Part shown: positions 28,202-37,419 of the stretch, one piece after another
Position numbering within the stretch: the first letter of the stretch is position 1
Layout: every line of letters begins with the position of its first letter
DNA from: Arenibacter sp. P308M17
GTDB taxonomy: Bacteria > Bacteroidota > Bacteroidia > Flavobacteriales > Flavobacteriaceae
Assembly: GCF_003426735.1 (NCBI RefSeq)
Contig: NZ_QVON01000004.1
Location: 409,611-473,610 of the forward strand
Length of the DNA: 64,000 bases
Direction: 5' to 3'
Notes under the pieces: model-generated
What the model was told of the DNA's origin: nothing
The model's input: only the letters and a program-made list of their open reading frames with translations
The model's database searches: none
Translations under genes and position numbers: made by a program

Positions 28202-29857
28202 ATGAAAAAACAATTCATCAAAGTTGTACTCTCTTGCGCTATTGTAGCTGGTGGTTTTTCAAGCTGTAAAAACTCATCATCCTCAAAAAATGTTTCAAGG
28301 GCTACGGGCTGGAATATTAACGCCAAGGAAGGTGGATTTCAGTACAATTCAGACTTTAAAGAGCAGGAAACTGCACCGGGTTTAGTGTTTGTGGAAGGTG
28401 GAACCTTTACAAAAGGCCAAGTGCAGGATGATGTGATGCACGAATGGAACAACACCCCTACTTCACAGCACGTGCAGTCTTTTTATATGGACGAGACCGA
28501 AGTCACCAATGTGATGTATTTGGAATATTTGGACTACCTGAAGAGCGTATATCCTCCAGAAGACCCCAAATATGTACATATTTACACCGGGGCCCTACCG
28601 GATACATTGGTTTGGAGAAACCGATTGGGATTCAACGAAACCATGACCAATAACTACCTACGCCACCCGGCTTATGCAGAATACCCCGTGGTTGGTGTAA
28701 ATTGGATCCAGGCCACCCAATTTGCAGAATGGAGGACAGACCGTGTAAATGAGGTAATGTTGGAAAGGGAAGGCTATCTTTCCGAAGATGCCAAATACAA
28801 AGTAATTAATGGTGAGGCAGAAGGTGGTTTTAGCACAGAGGCCTATTTAAATAGACCGGAATCCGTATATAACGGCCAGATAGACTCCTTACAGGGGAAA
28901 ATGAAAAAAGATTCGGTTTCCGTATTTGCCAAAAGAAGTTCCGGGATTATATTACCGGAGTACAGATTGCCTACGGAGACGGAATGGGAATACGCTGCAC
29001 AGGCACAGATTGGAAGCAGGGAATATAACAACTACAGAGGTAGAAAGAAATATCCTTGGGAAGGGGATTATACCAGAAATGGACAAAGAGTGGGCAGAGG
29101 GGATCAATTGGCCAATTTTAAACAAGGTAAAGGGGATTATGGCGGAATTGCAGGTTGGTCGGATGACGGGGCGGATATTACGGCAGAAGTTAAATCTTAC
29201 AAGCCCAATGACTTTGGATTGTACGATATGGCAGGAAACGTGGCCGAATGGGTTGCGGATGTTTATAGACCTATAGTAGATGACGAAGTAAGCGACTTCA
29301 ACTATTTCCGGGGAAATGTTTATATGAAAACGGCCATTGGAAAAGACGGAAAAGTAAATGTAATACGCGACTCCATTGTGTACGACACCTTGCCCAACGG
29401 CAAAGTTGTTGCGGTAAATTTACCGGGAGAGATAAAAATGGTACCCATTGATGAGGAAGAAACCTTTTTGAGAACCAACTTCTCATCCAGTGACAACCGT
29501 GGGTATAGGGACGGCGAACCTGGATCTACCCGATTTTATGATCAGTTCAGTGATGAAGACGAAGACGGAAAAGACCAAAAAAGAATGTACGATGCCCCTG
29601 TAAGCAAGGTACAAGTAGACTCTACCGGTAATATTATTAGAGCTTACGACAAATCCAATAACAGAACTTCATTGATCAATGATGAGGTGAGGGTCTTCAA
29701 AGGAGGTTCATGGAGAGATAGGGCTTACTGGTTGGATCCGGCCCAAAGAAGATATCTACCACAATATATGTCCACGGATTATATAGGATTTAGATGCGCC
29801 ATGTCCAGGGTTGGCTCCAAATCCAAAACTAAAAACAAAACGCCTAGAAGCAAATAA
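28202..29857 (+). CDS. gldJ: GldJ, gliding motility lipoprotein
   Basis: This is a 551-residue GldJ, an outer-membrane-associated lipoprotein needed for gliding and type IX secretion and for the stability of GldK. The lipobox is GGFSSC with C22. A formylglycine-generating-enzyme-like fold covers most of the protein: FVEGGTFTKGQ, MDETEVTNVMYLEYL, YPVVGVNWIQATQFAEW, RLPTETEWEYAA, YDMAGNVAEWVADVY and the closing FKGGSWRDRAYWLD, YIGFRCAMS. Family members are structural, not catalytic. It is followed by a strong terminator. Confidence 0.96.
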   Translation: MKKQFIKVVLSCAIVAGGFSSCKNSSSSKNVSRATGWNINAKEGGFQYNSDFKEQETAPGLVFVEGGTFTKGQVQDDVMHEWNNTPTSQHVQSFYMDETEVTNVMYLEYLDYLKSVYPPEDPKYVHIYTGALPDTLVWRNRLGFNETMTNNYLRHPAYAEYPVVGVNWIQATQFAEWRTDRVNEVMLEREGYLSEDAKYKVINGEAEGGFSTEAYLNRPESVYNGQIDSLQGKMKKDSVSVFAKRSSGIILPEYRLPTETEWEYAAQAQIGSREYNNYRGRKKYPWEGDYTRNGQRVGRGDQLANFKQGKGDYGGIAGWSDDGADITAEVKSYKPNDFGLYDMAGNVAEWVADVYRPIVDDEVSDFNYFRGNVYMKTAIGKDGKVNVIRDSIVYDTLPNGKVVAVNLPGEIKMVPIDEEETFLRTNFSSSDNRGYRDGEPGSTRFYDQFSDEDEDGKDQKRMYDAPVSKVQVDSTGNIIRAYDKSNNRTSLINDEVRVFKGGSWRDRAYWLDPAQRRYLPQYMSTDYIGFRCAMSRVGSKSKTKNKTPRSK

Positions 29858-29875
29858 GTCTAGAAAATAAATATG

Positions 29876-29905
29876 AAAAAGCCCTTTTTAAAAAGGGCTT
29901 TTTTT
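29876..29905 (+). terminator. Terminator of gldJ
   Basis: A perfect 28-bp inverted repeat, AAAAAGCCCTTTTT and its complement, ends in a T run 19 bp after the gldJ stop codon and before murF. Confidence 0.92.
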
Positions 29906-29918
29906 ATACCTTAGATTT

Positions 29919-31193
29919 ATGACATTAGAACAATTGCACCAACTCTTTTTAGAGTTTCCCCAAGTTTGCACGGACACGAGGAAAATAAGTCCAAACTGCC
30001 TATTTTTTGCCTTAAAGGGCGACAATTTTAATGGTAATTCCTATGCCGCCCAAGCTTTGGATAAGGGTGCTTCATATGCCGTTGTTGATGAAGATGAATT
30101 TGCCGGAAGCCATAAGACCATACTTGTTAAAAATGTACTTACTACGCTTCAAAACCTAGCCCAATTTCATCGGAATTATTGCAAAGCAAAGGTTATTGGC
30201 CTTACCGGGAGTAATGGAAAAACCACAACAAAAGAACTTATTACCGCGGTTCTATCAAGAAAATACAAAACTATCGCCACCAAGGGAAATTTAAACAATC
30301 ATATAGGCGTCCCATTAACACTACTTTCCATTGCCCCGGACACGGAAATGGCCATTGTAGAAATGGGGGCCAACCATCTTAAGGAAATAGAATTCCTATG
30401 TGAGCTGGCCAGGCCGGATTATGGGTACATCACCAATTTTGGAAAGGCACATTTGGAGGGTTTTGGAAGTGAGGAAGGAGTAATAAAAGGTAAAAGTGAG
30501 CTTTACGACTTTTTGACAGGCCATGATAAATCCATTTTTTTTAATGCGGACGATCCTATCCAAAAAAAAAAATTGGCCTCGGTCATCAAAAAATATGGGT
30601 TTAGCCAAAACAATAATGAGTTCTTTAAAATAGAACTTATTGGTTCTGACCCGTTTGTTAAAATTGCTGTAGATGATATCCATATTACCACCCAATTGGT
30701 AGGCAGCTATAATTTCACCAACTGCTGCGCCGCAATATTGATCGGTAAATTCTTTAATGTTGCGCTAAGCGAAATAAAAAAAGGGATTGAAAATTACATC
30801 CCCCAAAATAACCGTTCCCAAATAATAGACAAAAATGGGCATCATATAATTCTGGATGCCTATAATGCCAACCCCACAAGTATGAAGGCCGCCTTGGAAA
30901 ACTTTCATGAATTAAAGGCCGATTACAAGGTTGCATTCTTGGGGGATATGTTCGAATTGGGAAAAATGGCTGAAAAAGAACATCAGGAAATTGCCAATTT
31001 GGCCACCAATATGAATATGGATCAGGTGTTCCTTATTGGAGAGAATTTTTTCCGAACAAAAGATACCTATAACAAATTCAGGTCCTTTGACCATCTTAAG
31101 GAAACCCTTAACAACGATACTATAAAAAACGCCACTATCCTGATAAAAGGATCTAGGGGAATGGCCTTGGAAAGAATACTCGATTTATTATAA
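29919..31193 (+). CDS. murF: MurF, UDP-MurNAc-tripeptide:D-Ala-D-Ala ligase
   Basis: The cytoplasmic Mur ligase that adds D-Ala-D-Ala to complete the peptidoglycan precursor. It has 424 residues, close to the Bacteroidota norm. The N-terminal VCTDTRKISPNCLFFALKG, the ATP loop GLTGSNGKTTTKELI, the EMGANHLKEIEFL block and the C-terminal ILDAYNANPTSM mark it clearly. It lies alone rather than in a dcw cluster, and gldJ beside it is a usual flavobacterial neighbour. It is convergent with the tRNA-Val gene, ending only 7 bp from it. Confidence 0.96.
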   Translation: MTLEQLHQLFLEFPQVCTDTRKISPNCLFFALKGDNFNGNSYAAQALDKGASYAVVDEDEFAGSHKTILVKNVLTTLQNLAQFHRNYCKAKVIGLTGSNGKTTTKELITAVLSRKYKTIATKGNLNNHIGVPLTLLSIAPDTEMAIVEMGANHLKEIEFLCELARPDYGYITNFGKAHLEGFGSEEGVIKGKSELYDFLTGHDKSIFFNADDPIQKKKLASVIKKYGFSQNNNEFFKIELIGSDPFVKIAVDDIHITTQLVGSYNFTNCCAAILIGKFFNVALSEIKKGIENYIPQNNRSQIIDKNGHHIILDAYNANPTSMKAALENFHELKADYKVAFLGDMFELGKMAEKEHQEIANLATNMNMDQVFLIGENFFRTKDTYNKFRSFDHLKETLNNDTIKNATILIKGSRGMALERILDLL

Positions 31194-31200
31194 GCTTCTG

Positions 31201-31275
31201 TGGGACATACTGGATTCGAACCAGTGACCTCTGCCCTGTCAAGGCAGCGCTCTAAACCAACTGAGCTAATACCCC
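31201..31275 (-). tRNA. tRNA-Val (anticodon GAC)
   Basis: A 75-nt cloverleaf can be drawn: acceptor GGGGTAT with ATGTCCC (two G-T wobbles), D arm GCTC/GAGC, anticodon stem CTGCC/GGCAG around loop TTGACAA, variable AGGTC, and T arm ACTGG-TTCGAAT-CCAGT. The anticodon is therefore GAC, for valine. CCA is not encoded. It marks the end of the core block; accessory genes start 220 bp to its right. Confidence 0.93.
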
Positions 31276-31493
31276 AATTATCTGTAACAACAGAAAAATA
31301 GTCCGCCAAAATTACACCAATTTTAAGAGTTTAAAACAAGCTAGGGGATTTTTTTTTCAAGAGACCAATTTTATTTGGACCCAAAATTGATTTCAAAACT
31401 GTGGAAACTATAGCGATCTACATGGGCAGGGGAATATTTAGATTAAATCAACCTCCTATCAAATGGAACGAATCCGTTACCTGCTCCCTTTCC

Positions 31494-32975
31494 TTATTTA
31501 GATTTCCCAAATACAAACACTTCCGAAGGTGTCCTGGCCTTTTCCAAAATGCTCTCCATTTCGGCCACCACCTTTGGAAAATAGGTTGCCACATTATTCT
31601 CCTCACCAATGTCCTTGGACAAATCATATAGTTCTATCCGGGCATCGGGATTCTCTAGAACATTGTATTTTACAGCCTTCCAGTCTCCCATTCTAACTGC
31701 TTGCCTCCCCCCTTTTTCATGAAATTCCCAATACAGATATTCGTGTTCTTTCTGTACAACGGACTCCCCTAACAGGGTGGGCAAGAACGAAATTCCGTCC
31801 AAATCAGGAGTTTTCTTTGCCTCGGCTATTTCGGCCAAGGTTGGAAAGACATCCCAAAAAGCCGAAACATGGGCCGTAACGGTTCCAGGTTTGATCTTGT
31901 TGGGCCATTTAACCAACATGGGGACACGTACCCCCCCTTCGTAAAGATCCCTTTTATAACCTTTTAGCAAACCATTGCTATTAAAGTAATCGGGATCTGC
32001 CCCGCCCTCTAAATGTGGGCCATTATCCGAAGTAAAAATTATAATGGTATTGTCCGCTATTCCCAAATCCTTGACCTTTTCCAAAATTTCCCCTACTTGC
32101 CGGTCCAAGATACCCACCATGGCCGCAAATGCCGCATGACTTTCTGTTTGGGAGCCATATCCCCCAATTTTATACCTTGGGCCGTTGTCTATACCCTTGA
32201 ACACTTTTTCCGGTACATACTTTCCCCTAACCCTTTTCATTTCCTCCTCTGGGGCCACCAATTCCGCATGGGGAATTATGGACGGCACATAGGCAAAAAA
32301 TGGCCTGTCCTTATTCTCCTCAATAAACGCTAAGGTCCTCTCATGAATAAGACTAGGGGCATATACCCCTTTTTTCTTGCCCGAATTCTCCGGTAGCACA
32401 ATAGAATCTTGGTTGGACCATAAATGATAGGGATAATAATTATGTCCCATAGTCTGGCAATTGTACCCATAAAATGTATCAAATCCTTGGTTGTTGGGGT
32501 CACCTTCCGATCCAGGATATCCCAATCCCCATTTTCCAAAAGCACCGGTGCTATATCCCGCCTTCTTTAAGACTTCCGCTATGGTCAGGGTACTATCGGG
32601 AATAGGGAATTGACCTTCTGGTTTAATTCCATAATTTCCCCTAACCACCGTATGTCCCGTATGCATCCCGGTCATAAGTGATGATCTGGAGGGGGCACAA
32701 ACAGTACTGCCAGAGTAATGCTGGGTAAAGAGAATCCCCTCCGCAGCCAACCTGTCTATATTGGGAGTCTTAAACTTTTTTTGTCCGTAAATACTTAGAT
32801 CCCCATACCCCAGATCATCGGCTAGGATATAAATTATATTTGGTGGGCCACCTGTTTTTGATACCTCCCCTGAAACCAAATTGGATGGTTTCTTTTCCAT
32901 TTTACAGGAAGTAAGCCCAAATACCATTACAAAAAACAACCCATAAACAACTCTAAAAACCATAACCCCGTCCAT
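31494..32975 (-). CDS. Sulfatase (S1 family), lipoprotein
   Basis: This is a 493-residue formylglycine sulfatase removing sulfate esters, presumably from algal polysaccharide. The lipobox is GLTSC (C24). Metal-binding ILADDLGYGD and the formylglycine motif CAPSRSSLMTG (C93) are intact, as are FGKWGLG and TSDNGPHLEGG. A TAAGTTTG -7-like box at 32982-32989 lies so close to the first ATG that the methionine at 32963 (MVFRVVYG) may be the real start. It is not in an operon with its neighbours; a 1.3-kb gap follows upstream. Confidence 0.92.
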   Translation of the reverse strand: MDGVMVFRVVYGLFFVMVFGLTSCKMEKKPSNLVSGEVSKTGGPPNIIYILADDLGYGDLSIYGQKKFKTPNIDRLAAEGILFTQHYSGSTVCAPSRSSLMTGMHTGHTVVRGNYGIKPEGQFPIPDSTLTIAEVLKKAGYSTGAFGKWGLGYPGSEGDPNNQGFDTFYGYNCQTMGHNYYPYHLWSNQDSIVLPENSGKKKGVYAPSLIHERTLAFIEENKDRPFFAYVPSIIPHAELVAPEEEMKRVRGKYVPEKVFKGIDNGPRYKIGGYGSQTESHAAFAAMVGILDRQVGEILEKVKDLGIADNTIIIFTSDNGPHLEGGADPDYFNSNGLLKGYKRDLYEGGVRVPMLVKWPNKIKPGTVTAHVSAFWDVFPTLAEIAEAKKTPDLDGISFLPTLLGESVVQKEHEYLYWEFHEKGGRQAVRMGDWKAVKYNVLENPDARIELYDLSKDIGEENNVATYFPKVVAEMESILEKARTPSEVFVFGKSK

Positions 32976-33647
32976 TTATTTCAAACTTACGAAGAATTAT
33001 AAAAAGTTATGGGCGGAAAGTCTCGAAATCAATTTTAAGTACCTATACCTTACATTTATATAGAATAGTGCTTATTAATTTTATTCCCTAAAAATCTGCT
33101 CAATTGTTGCCCTCCCGATAGGGGCTGTCGGTAAGGGGATTTTTTCTGTAAACCTGTTCCCTGATCCCTCCGTCCCGCCCATATACCTTTATTCCATATC
33201 CAAAGGCACTAACCTAATTCCTCCTTCCGCCATCGCGGACTAAAGCAACCTTATTAAGACGATTTTTGTCATGTACTAAAAGAATAGCAATATAAGGAAA
33301 GCATCATATCCACAATACATGGGCAATCCATATAACTTGATAAGTTGTTCCATTAACATACAGTTGGAAGGACAGCAATACCTTCGAAACTGTCCATATT
33401 ATTAATACCGATTGTGCAGAAAACCAAACCATCCATACATTTCCAATTTAACCTATTGGATTTACTCCCTATCTTCATTAAAAATTAAAATGATAGCCTT
33501 GGATTAAACCAACTTTTAAACCACATAGGATGTCTTTTTTGTATTGAGATGGTTCATTTTAGAAGAATTGCATAATCTATTAAAAAATGGTATATCATAT
33601 AGTTCCCCCTTGTTTCAACATTTATATAACACCCTAAATCATTTATC

Positions 33648-33815
33648 ATGTCACAGATCATAAGCATTATACTAGTATTGAATCTTTGTTTTGCAGGAGG
33701 CACCATTTTTGTGATCCTTCATGGGATGTATATGTCAAAAAAAACACGTTCCCTGGATATGGACTCCTTTCCCGATTTGGAAAAAGGAAAAATTGGTGAT
33801 ACCACAAAAAATTAA
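33648..33815 (+). CDS. Small hypothetical single-pass membrane protein
   Basis: A 55-codon frame starting ATG at 33648 encodes one strong hydrophobic helix (residues 3-27, ISIILVLNLCFAGGTIFVIL) followed by a charged tail, SKKTRSLDMDSFPDLEKGKI. The layout, helix in front and acidic/basic tail behind, looks protein-like rather than random, but I recognise no family and there is no neighbour to explain it. Confidence 0.4.
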   Translation: MSQIISIILVLNLCFAGGTIFVILHGMYMSKKTRSLDMDSFPDLEKGKIGDTTKN

Positions 33816-34143
33816 TTGTAGCATAGGCAAACAAACACCCCAAGCCATTTTATTTACATAAAACTTCCGGGGCAAAGAATAGCTTTTCTGGAATTAAAAT
33901 ACAGTCTATTTCCATTTTGCCCATTCAATTTCCCATTTTTCTTTAAGCGCCCATGTGGATCCATTTGGAATTCAGGGAATTATCACATCCTTCAAATTTT
34001 ACCGAACCTTGCCTAATTTCAAGGCATGGCTTATCAGAAACCAAAATGTTATGCCCAATACGTTTGGTCCATCATACTAAATAGTACAAATTTTTAAAAA
34101 ATTCAATTTCAAGCCATTCTACCCAATCTATATTGTTCCCAAA

Positions 34144-34159
34144 ACTTGTACGTACAAGT
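34144..34159. promoter_or_regulatory. Operator-like palindrome O1 (probable GntR site)
   Basis: A perfect 16-bp palindrome, ACTTGTACGTACAAGT, lies 144 bp before the Gfo/Idh gene that opens the operon. Near-identical copies occur before gntR (40568) and before the haem protein gene (40886). This is the symmetry and spacing expected for a dimeric GntR/HutC repressor. Confidence 0.75.
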
Positions 34160-34303
34160 AAAATTCTTATATTTACTAAATCGCTTTTTTAAATGACCTC
34201 TTATGTTTTCTTCCAGATATGATATTTGGTTGTACGAAAAACAACCGTTTGAAAGGTATACCGGAAGTTGCAGAACAGCTAAATTGAAATAAAATACACG
34301 GAT

Positions 34304-35506
34304 ATGAAAATAGCCATGCTGGGCTCTGGTTTTATTGCCCGATTTTATGCCGAATCACTGCATTCCCAAAGACGAAAGGATTATTTGGCAATGGTCTATT
34401 CGCGCAATGAAGAAAACGCCAAACGCTTTGCAAACGATTATAATTTGCCACATTACACGACTTCTATGGAAGAAGCTATAGCGCATTCAGACGTTGAAGT
34501 AGTGCTCATATCCCTACCCAACAACTTACACGAGGCAGCTGTTCGTGAATGTGCAAAATACAAAAAGCATGTAATCTGTACCAAGCCTCTGGGCCGAACG
34601 GCCAAAGAAGCAAAATCCATGCTGGATATGGTGGAAGAAGCAGGAATTTTTGGTGGTTACCTTGAAGACCTGTGCTACACGCCAAAATTTCTCAAATCTC
34701 TGGCAAGCATTAGGCGCGGAGAAATTGGCAGGGTACTCTGGACAAAATCAAGGGAAGCCCACCCTGGCCCGCACAGCGATTGGTTTTGGGATAAGGAAAA
34801 ATCTGGAGGTGGCGCCATCATTGATCTGGGATGCCACTGCGTTGAAATTGGCCGTAATTTTATTGGTAAAAATATAAAACCTATAGAAGTGATGTGTTGG
34901 GCCGATACTCAGGTACATCCCATAGAAGCAGAAGATCATGCCATAGGACTGGTAAAATACGCCAATGGGGCCATAGGACAGTTCGAGGTAAGTTGGACCT
35001 TTAGGGGAGGAATGGACCTGCGTGATGAGGTGATGGGTACCGAAGGCACTATTTGGATCAATAGCTTTTTGCGCACAGGATTCGAAATGTTCACAACAGG
35101 AAAGGGAGGCGAAGGCTATGTGGCCGAAAAGGCAGAGTCCAACACTGGCTGGTTATTTCCCGTTGGTGATGAGGCCCACGAACTGGGATATCCACATATG
35201 TTCACCGATATGTTTACGGCCATAGAAGAAAATAGGCAACCACTTGAGACATTTTATGACGGATATGTGGTCAATGCCATTTTGGACGCCGCCTATAAGT
35301 CGGCCAAAAGTAAATTGTGGGAGCCCGTTATTTTGGAAGATTGGCGAGGTGACGAGCCCTTTCAACATCAAAAAATTTGGGATTCCTATGACGAGGACCA
35401 CTTTATCATAAAAAAAGAAGTACTCCCCAACGGGGACAATAAAATAATATTAAAACATAAAAAAACCGGTACGGTAACGCAAAAAGTAACCCATGCCGAA
35501 AAATAA
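34304..35506 (+). CDS. Gfo/Idh/MocA family oxidoreductase (operon gene 1)
   Basis: A 400-residue NAD(P)-dependent sugar or polyol dehydrogenase. The Rossmann start is MKIAMLGSGFIARFYAESL, the catalytic lysine lies in CTKPLGRTAKEA, and the substrate-site segment GGGAIIDLGCHCVEIGRNF is typical. There is no export signal, so it is cytoplasmic. It opens an operon with SDR, SIS, FAD and PTE-family genes, all on the plus strand with gaps under 180 bp. The oxidised substrate is not known. Confidence 0.9.
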   Translation: MKIAMLGSGFIARFYAESLHSQRRKDYLAMVYSRNEENAKRFANDYNLPHYTTSMEEAIAHSDVEVVLISLPNNLHEAAVRECAKYKKHVICTKPLGRTAKEAKSMLDMVEEAGIFGGYLEDLCYTPKFLKSLASIRRGEIGRVLWTKSREAHPGPHSDWFWDKEKSGGGAIIDLGCHCVEIGRNFIGKNIKPIEVMCWADTQVHPIEAEDHAIGLVKYANGAIGQFEVSWTFRGGMDLRDEVMGTEGTIWINSFLRTGFEMFTTGKGGEGYVAEKAESNTGWLFPVGDEAHELGYPHMFTDMFTAIEENRQPLETFYDGYVVNAILDAAYKSAKSKLWEPVILEDWRGDEPFQHQKIWDSYDEDHFIIKKEVLPNGDNKIILKHKKTGTVTQKVTHAEK

Positions 35507-35683
35507 GGTCCATTCCTTGTAAACTGATGAAAAAGACCCAAGTGAAAGCAAAATAGCTACATTAACATCCATGTCGCTATTTTGTTAAATTACGGACCAT
35601 TTAAAAGAATTATGTTCAAGGATAAGGAAGGTCTGTGTGCCCCACAAAAAGGCAACTCTTCTTGGCTATCATAAAAAAATACT

Positions 35684-36469
35684 ATGGATTTCAAAAACAG
35701 TACCTATATAATTATGGGCGGGACCACGGGAATGGGCCTTGCCGCTGCCATTGCTTTAAAGAAGAATGGAGCCAATGTTACGGTAGTAGGGAGAAATCTG
35801 GATAATTGCGAAAAAGCAAAGGAAATACTAGGTAATGGAAGCCTTTCCATGGAAGGAGATGCTACCGATCCAAAAACCATCAAAACGGCAATCAAGGTGA
35901 CGCATAAAGCTTTTGGGTCTATCACTGGATTATTTCATGTTGCAGGAGGGAGTGGCCGAAAATGGGGAGATGGTCCCTTGAATAAAATAAGTTTGGACGG
36001 ATGGAACAGGACCATGGAGCTAAACCTAACCTCTTTAATGCTGTCCAACCAGGCCATTATCAACTACTTTTTGAAATATAAAAAATCGGGCACCATTTTG
36101 AATATGGGATCCGTATTGGGCTACTCCCCCTCGCCAAAATATTTCACCACTCATGCCTATGCCGCAGCCAAATCGGCAGTAATCGGGTTTTCCAAGTCCA
36201 TCGCGGCATATTATGCCGAGAACAATATCAGAATAAATGTCATTGCCCCCAGTCTCTTTATTACTCCTATGGCCCACAGGGCTTTAAATGACGAAAGGAT
36301 ATTGGATTTCCTTAAAACCAAACAACCTCTGGACGGAGGGCGACCTGGCCTTTCCGAAGATATCAACAATGCCGTACTTATGTTTCTACACCCCGACTCA
36401 AAGTTTATTACTGGACAAGTTTTGGCAGTTGACGGAGGTTGGAGCATTAGTGAAGGCCAATATTCATAA
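35684..36469 (+). CDS. SDR family oxidoreductase (operon gene 2)
   Basis: A 261-residue classical SDR with cofactor motif GGTTGMGLAAAIAL, catalytic YAAAKSAV (Tyr in HAYAAAKSA) and the closing FITGQVLAVDGGWSISEG. It resembles sugar and polyol dehydrogenases of the 3-oxoacyl-ACP reductase type. Its place in the operon suggests it acts on an intermediate made by the neighbouring dehydrogenases; the direction of reaction cannot be told. Confidence 0.9.
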   Translation: MDFKNSTYIIMGGTTGMGLAAAIALKKNGANVTVVGRNLDNCEKAKEILGNGSLSMEGDATDPKTIKTAIKVTHKAFGSITGLFHVAGGSGRKWGDGPLNKISLDGWNRTMELNLTSLMLSNQAIINYFLKYKKSGTILNMGSVLGYSPSPKYFTTHAYAAAKSAVIGFSKSIAAYYAENNIRINVIAPSLFITPMAHRALNDERILDFLKTKQPLDGGRPGLSEDINNAVLMFLHPDSKFITGQVLAVDGGWSISEGQYS

Positions 36470-36556
36470 GCCCATAGAAATGGAATGGTACTGGGCATAT
36501 GCGGGGCCAAAAGCAAATTAAGATCTGCCTAAAACCATAATAAATAAAAAAATATA

Positions 36557-37351
36557 ATGAACGTTACAAAAGAATATCTGGCCAAGGGAAACAAAATTAT
36601 CACCGTAATCGGGGAACAGGAAATAAAAATAAAAGAAGTGGCGCAAATTTTCGCCCGATCCATTTTAAACGGACGCATGGTCCATCTTTTTGGATCTGGA
36701 CATAGCCGAATGATGGTAGAGGAAATGTGGCCAAGATACGGATCCTTCCCCGGCTTTAACCCTATTGTGGAACTTTCATTGTCCTTTCATAATTTGGTGG
36801 TCGGTGCCAACGGGCAGCGCCAAGCCATGTTCCTGGAAAATGTATCCGGATTGGCGGCAAGGATTCTTCGGAATTTTGACACTGATCCTTTGGACTCGGC
36901 ATTGGTAATCTCTTCCAGTGGTTGCAATGTTGTTCCTATTGAAATGGCGGAAGAATTTCAAAAAAGAAATATAAAAGTGGTTGCCTTAGTAAGCAAGCTT
37001 CACTTGGAAGGAAGTACCTCTAAAAAATCGGACGGTACAAAACTAACCGATTTTGCCGATATCGTATTGGATACCGGAGCCCCTTTGGGCGATGCCATGA
37101 TATATCTAGATGGCCTGGATTCTCCTGTGGCCCCCGGCTCTACATTAGGCGGGGTCCTCCTAGTTAATTGTATTAAGGCGGAAGTGGCCAAAATCTTGCA
37201 CGAGAAAGGAAAATCACCAAAAGTATTGAGCAGTGGCAAAATTGTTGGAGAACAACGGGCAGTAGACCTTTTCGAATCGGCCTATGATGAACATGCACAC
37301 TTAATGGCAAAATTATATCAAAATGTGGGAAATAATTCAGGTGAAAATTAA
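36557..37351 (+). CDS. SIS-domain sugar isomerase-like protein (operon gene 3)
   Basis: A 264-residue protein of the UPF0309 / sugar isomerase domain type. The SIS fold is marked by GRMVHLFGSGHSRMM and ALVISSSGCNVVPIEMA, where sugar phosphates bind. Enzymes with this fold isomerise or deaminate phosphosugars. The presence of a SIS protein together with a phosphotriesterase-like hydrolase suggests a phosphorylated sugar or amino-sugar intermediate, but no kinase is in the operon. Confidence 0.85.
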   Translation: MNVTKEYLAKGNKIITVIGEQEIKIKEVAQIFARSILNGRMVHLFGSGHSRMMVEEMWPRYGSFPGFNPIVELSLSFHNLVVGANGQRQAMFLENVSGLAARILRNFDTDPLDSALVISSSGCNVVPIEMAEEFQKRNIKVVALVSKLHLEGSTSKKSDGTKLTDFADIVLDTGAPLGDAMIYLDGLDSPVAPGSTLGGVLLVNCIKAEVAKILHEKGKSPKVLSSGKIVGEQRAVDLFESAYDEHAHLMAKLYQNVGNNSGEN

Positions 37352-37419
37352 TGGCACGGCAACGTATTACCATGTATTATCTTGCAATTCCCAATATTGG
37401 GATATAATTAATTATAAAA

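Larger units (their letters stand above)
32976..34303. other. Long intergenic region before the GntR-linked operon
   Basis: About 1.3 kb with no recognised gene except one small membrane-protein frame at 33648-33815. It contains the operator-like palindrome at 34144-34159 and a small hairpin, GGTTGT and ACAACC, at 34228-34246 in the likely leader of the operon. Between 33000 and 33640 I see nothing beyond A/T-rich sequence; it may be a decayed gene. Confidence 0.55.

Noticed and set aside
31201..31275. tRNA read as Asp from the letters GTC on the plus strand
   Set aside because: On the coding (minus) strand the seven-base loop is TTGACAA, so the anticodon is GAC, valine.
31201..31275. This tRNA-Val as the source of the att repeats at 46.7 and 59.8 kb
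   Set aside because: The T arm is similar, but the anticodon differs (GAC against UAC), the acceptor differs, and the downstream terminator shared by the two repeats is not found here.
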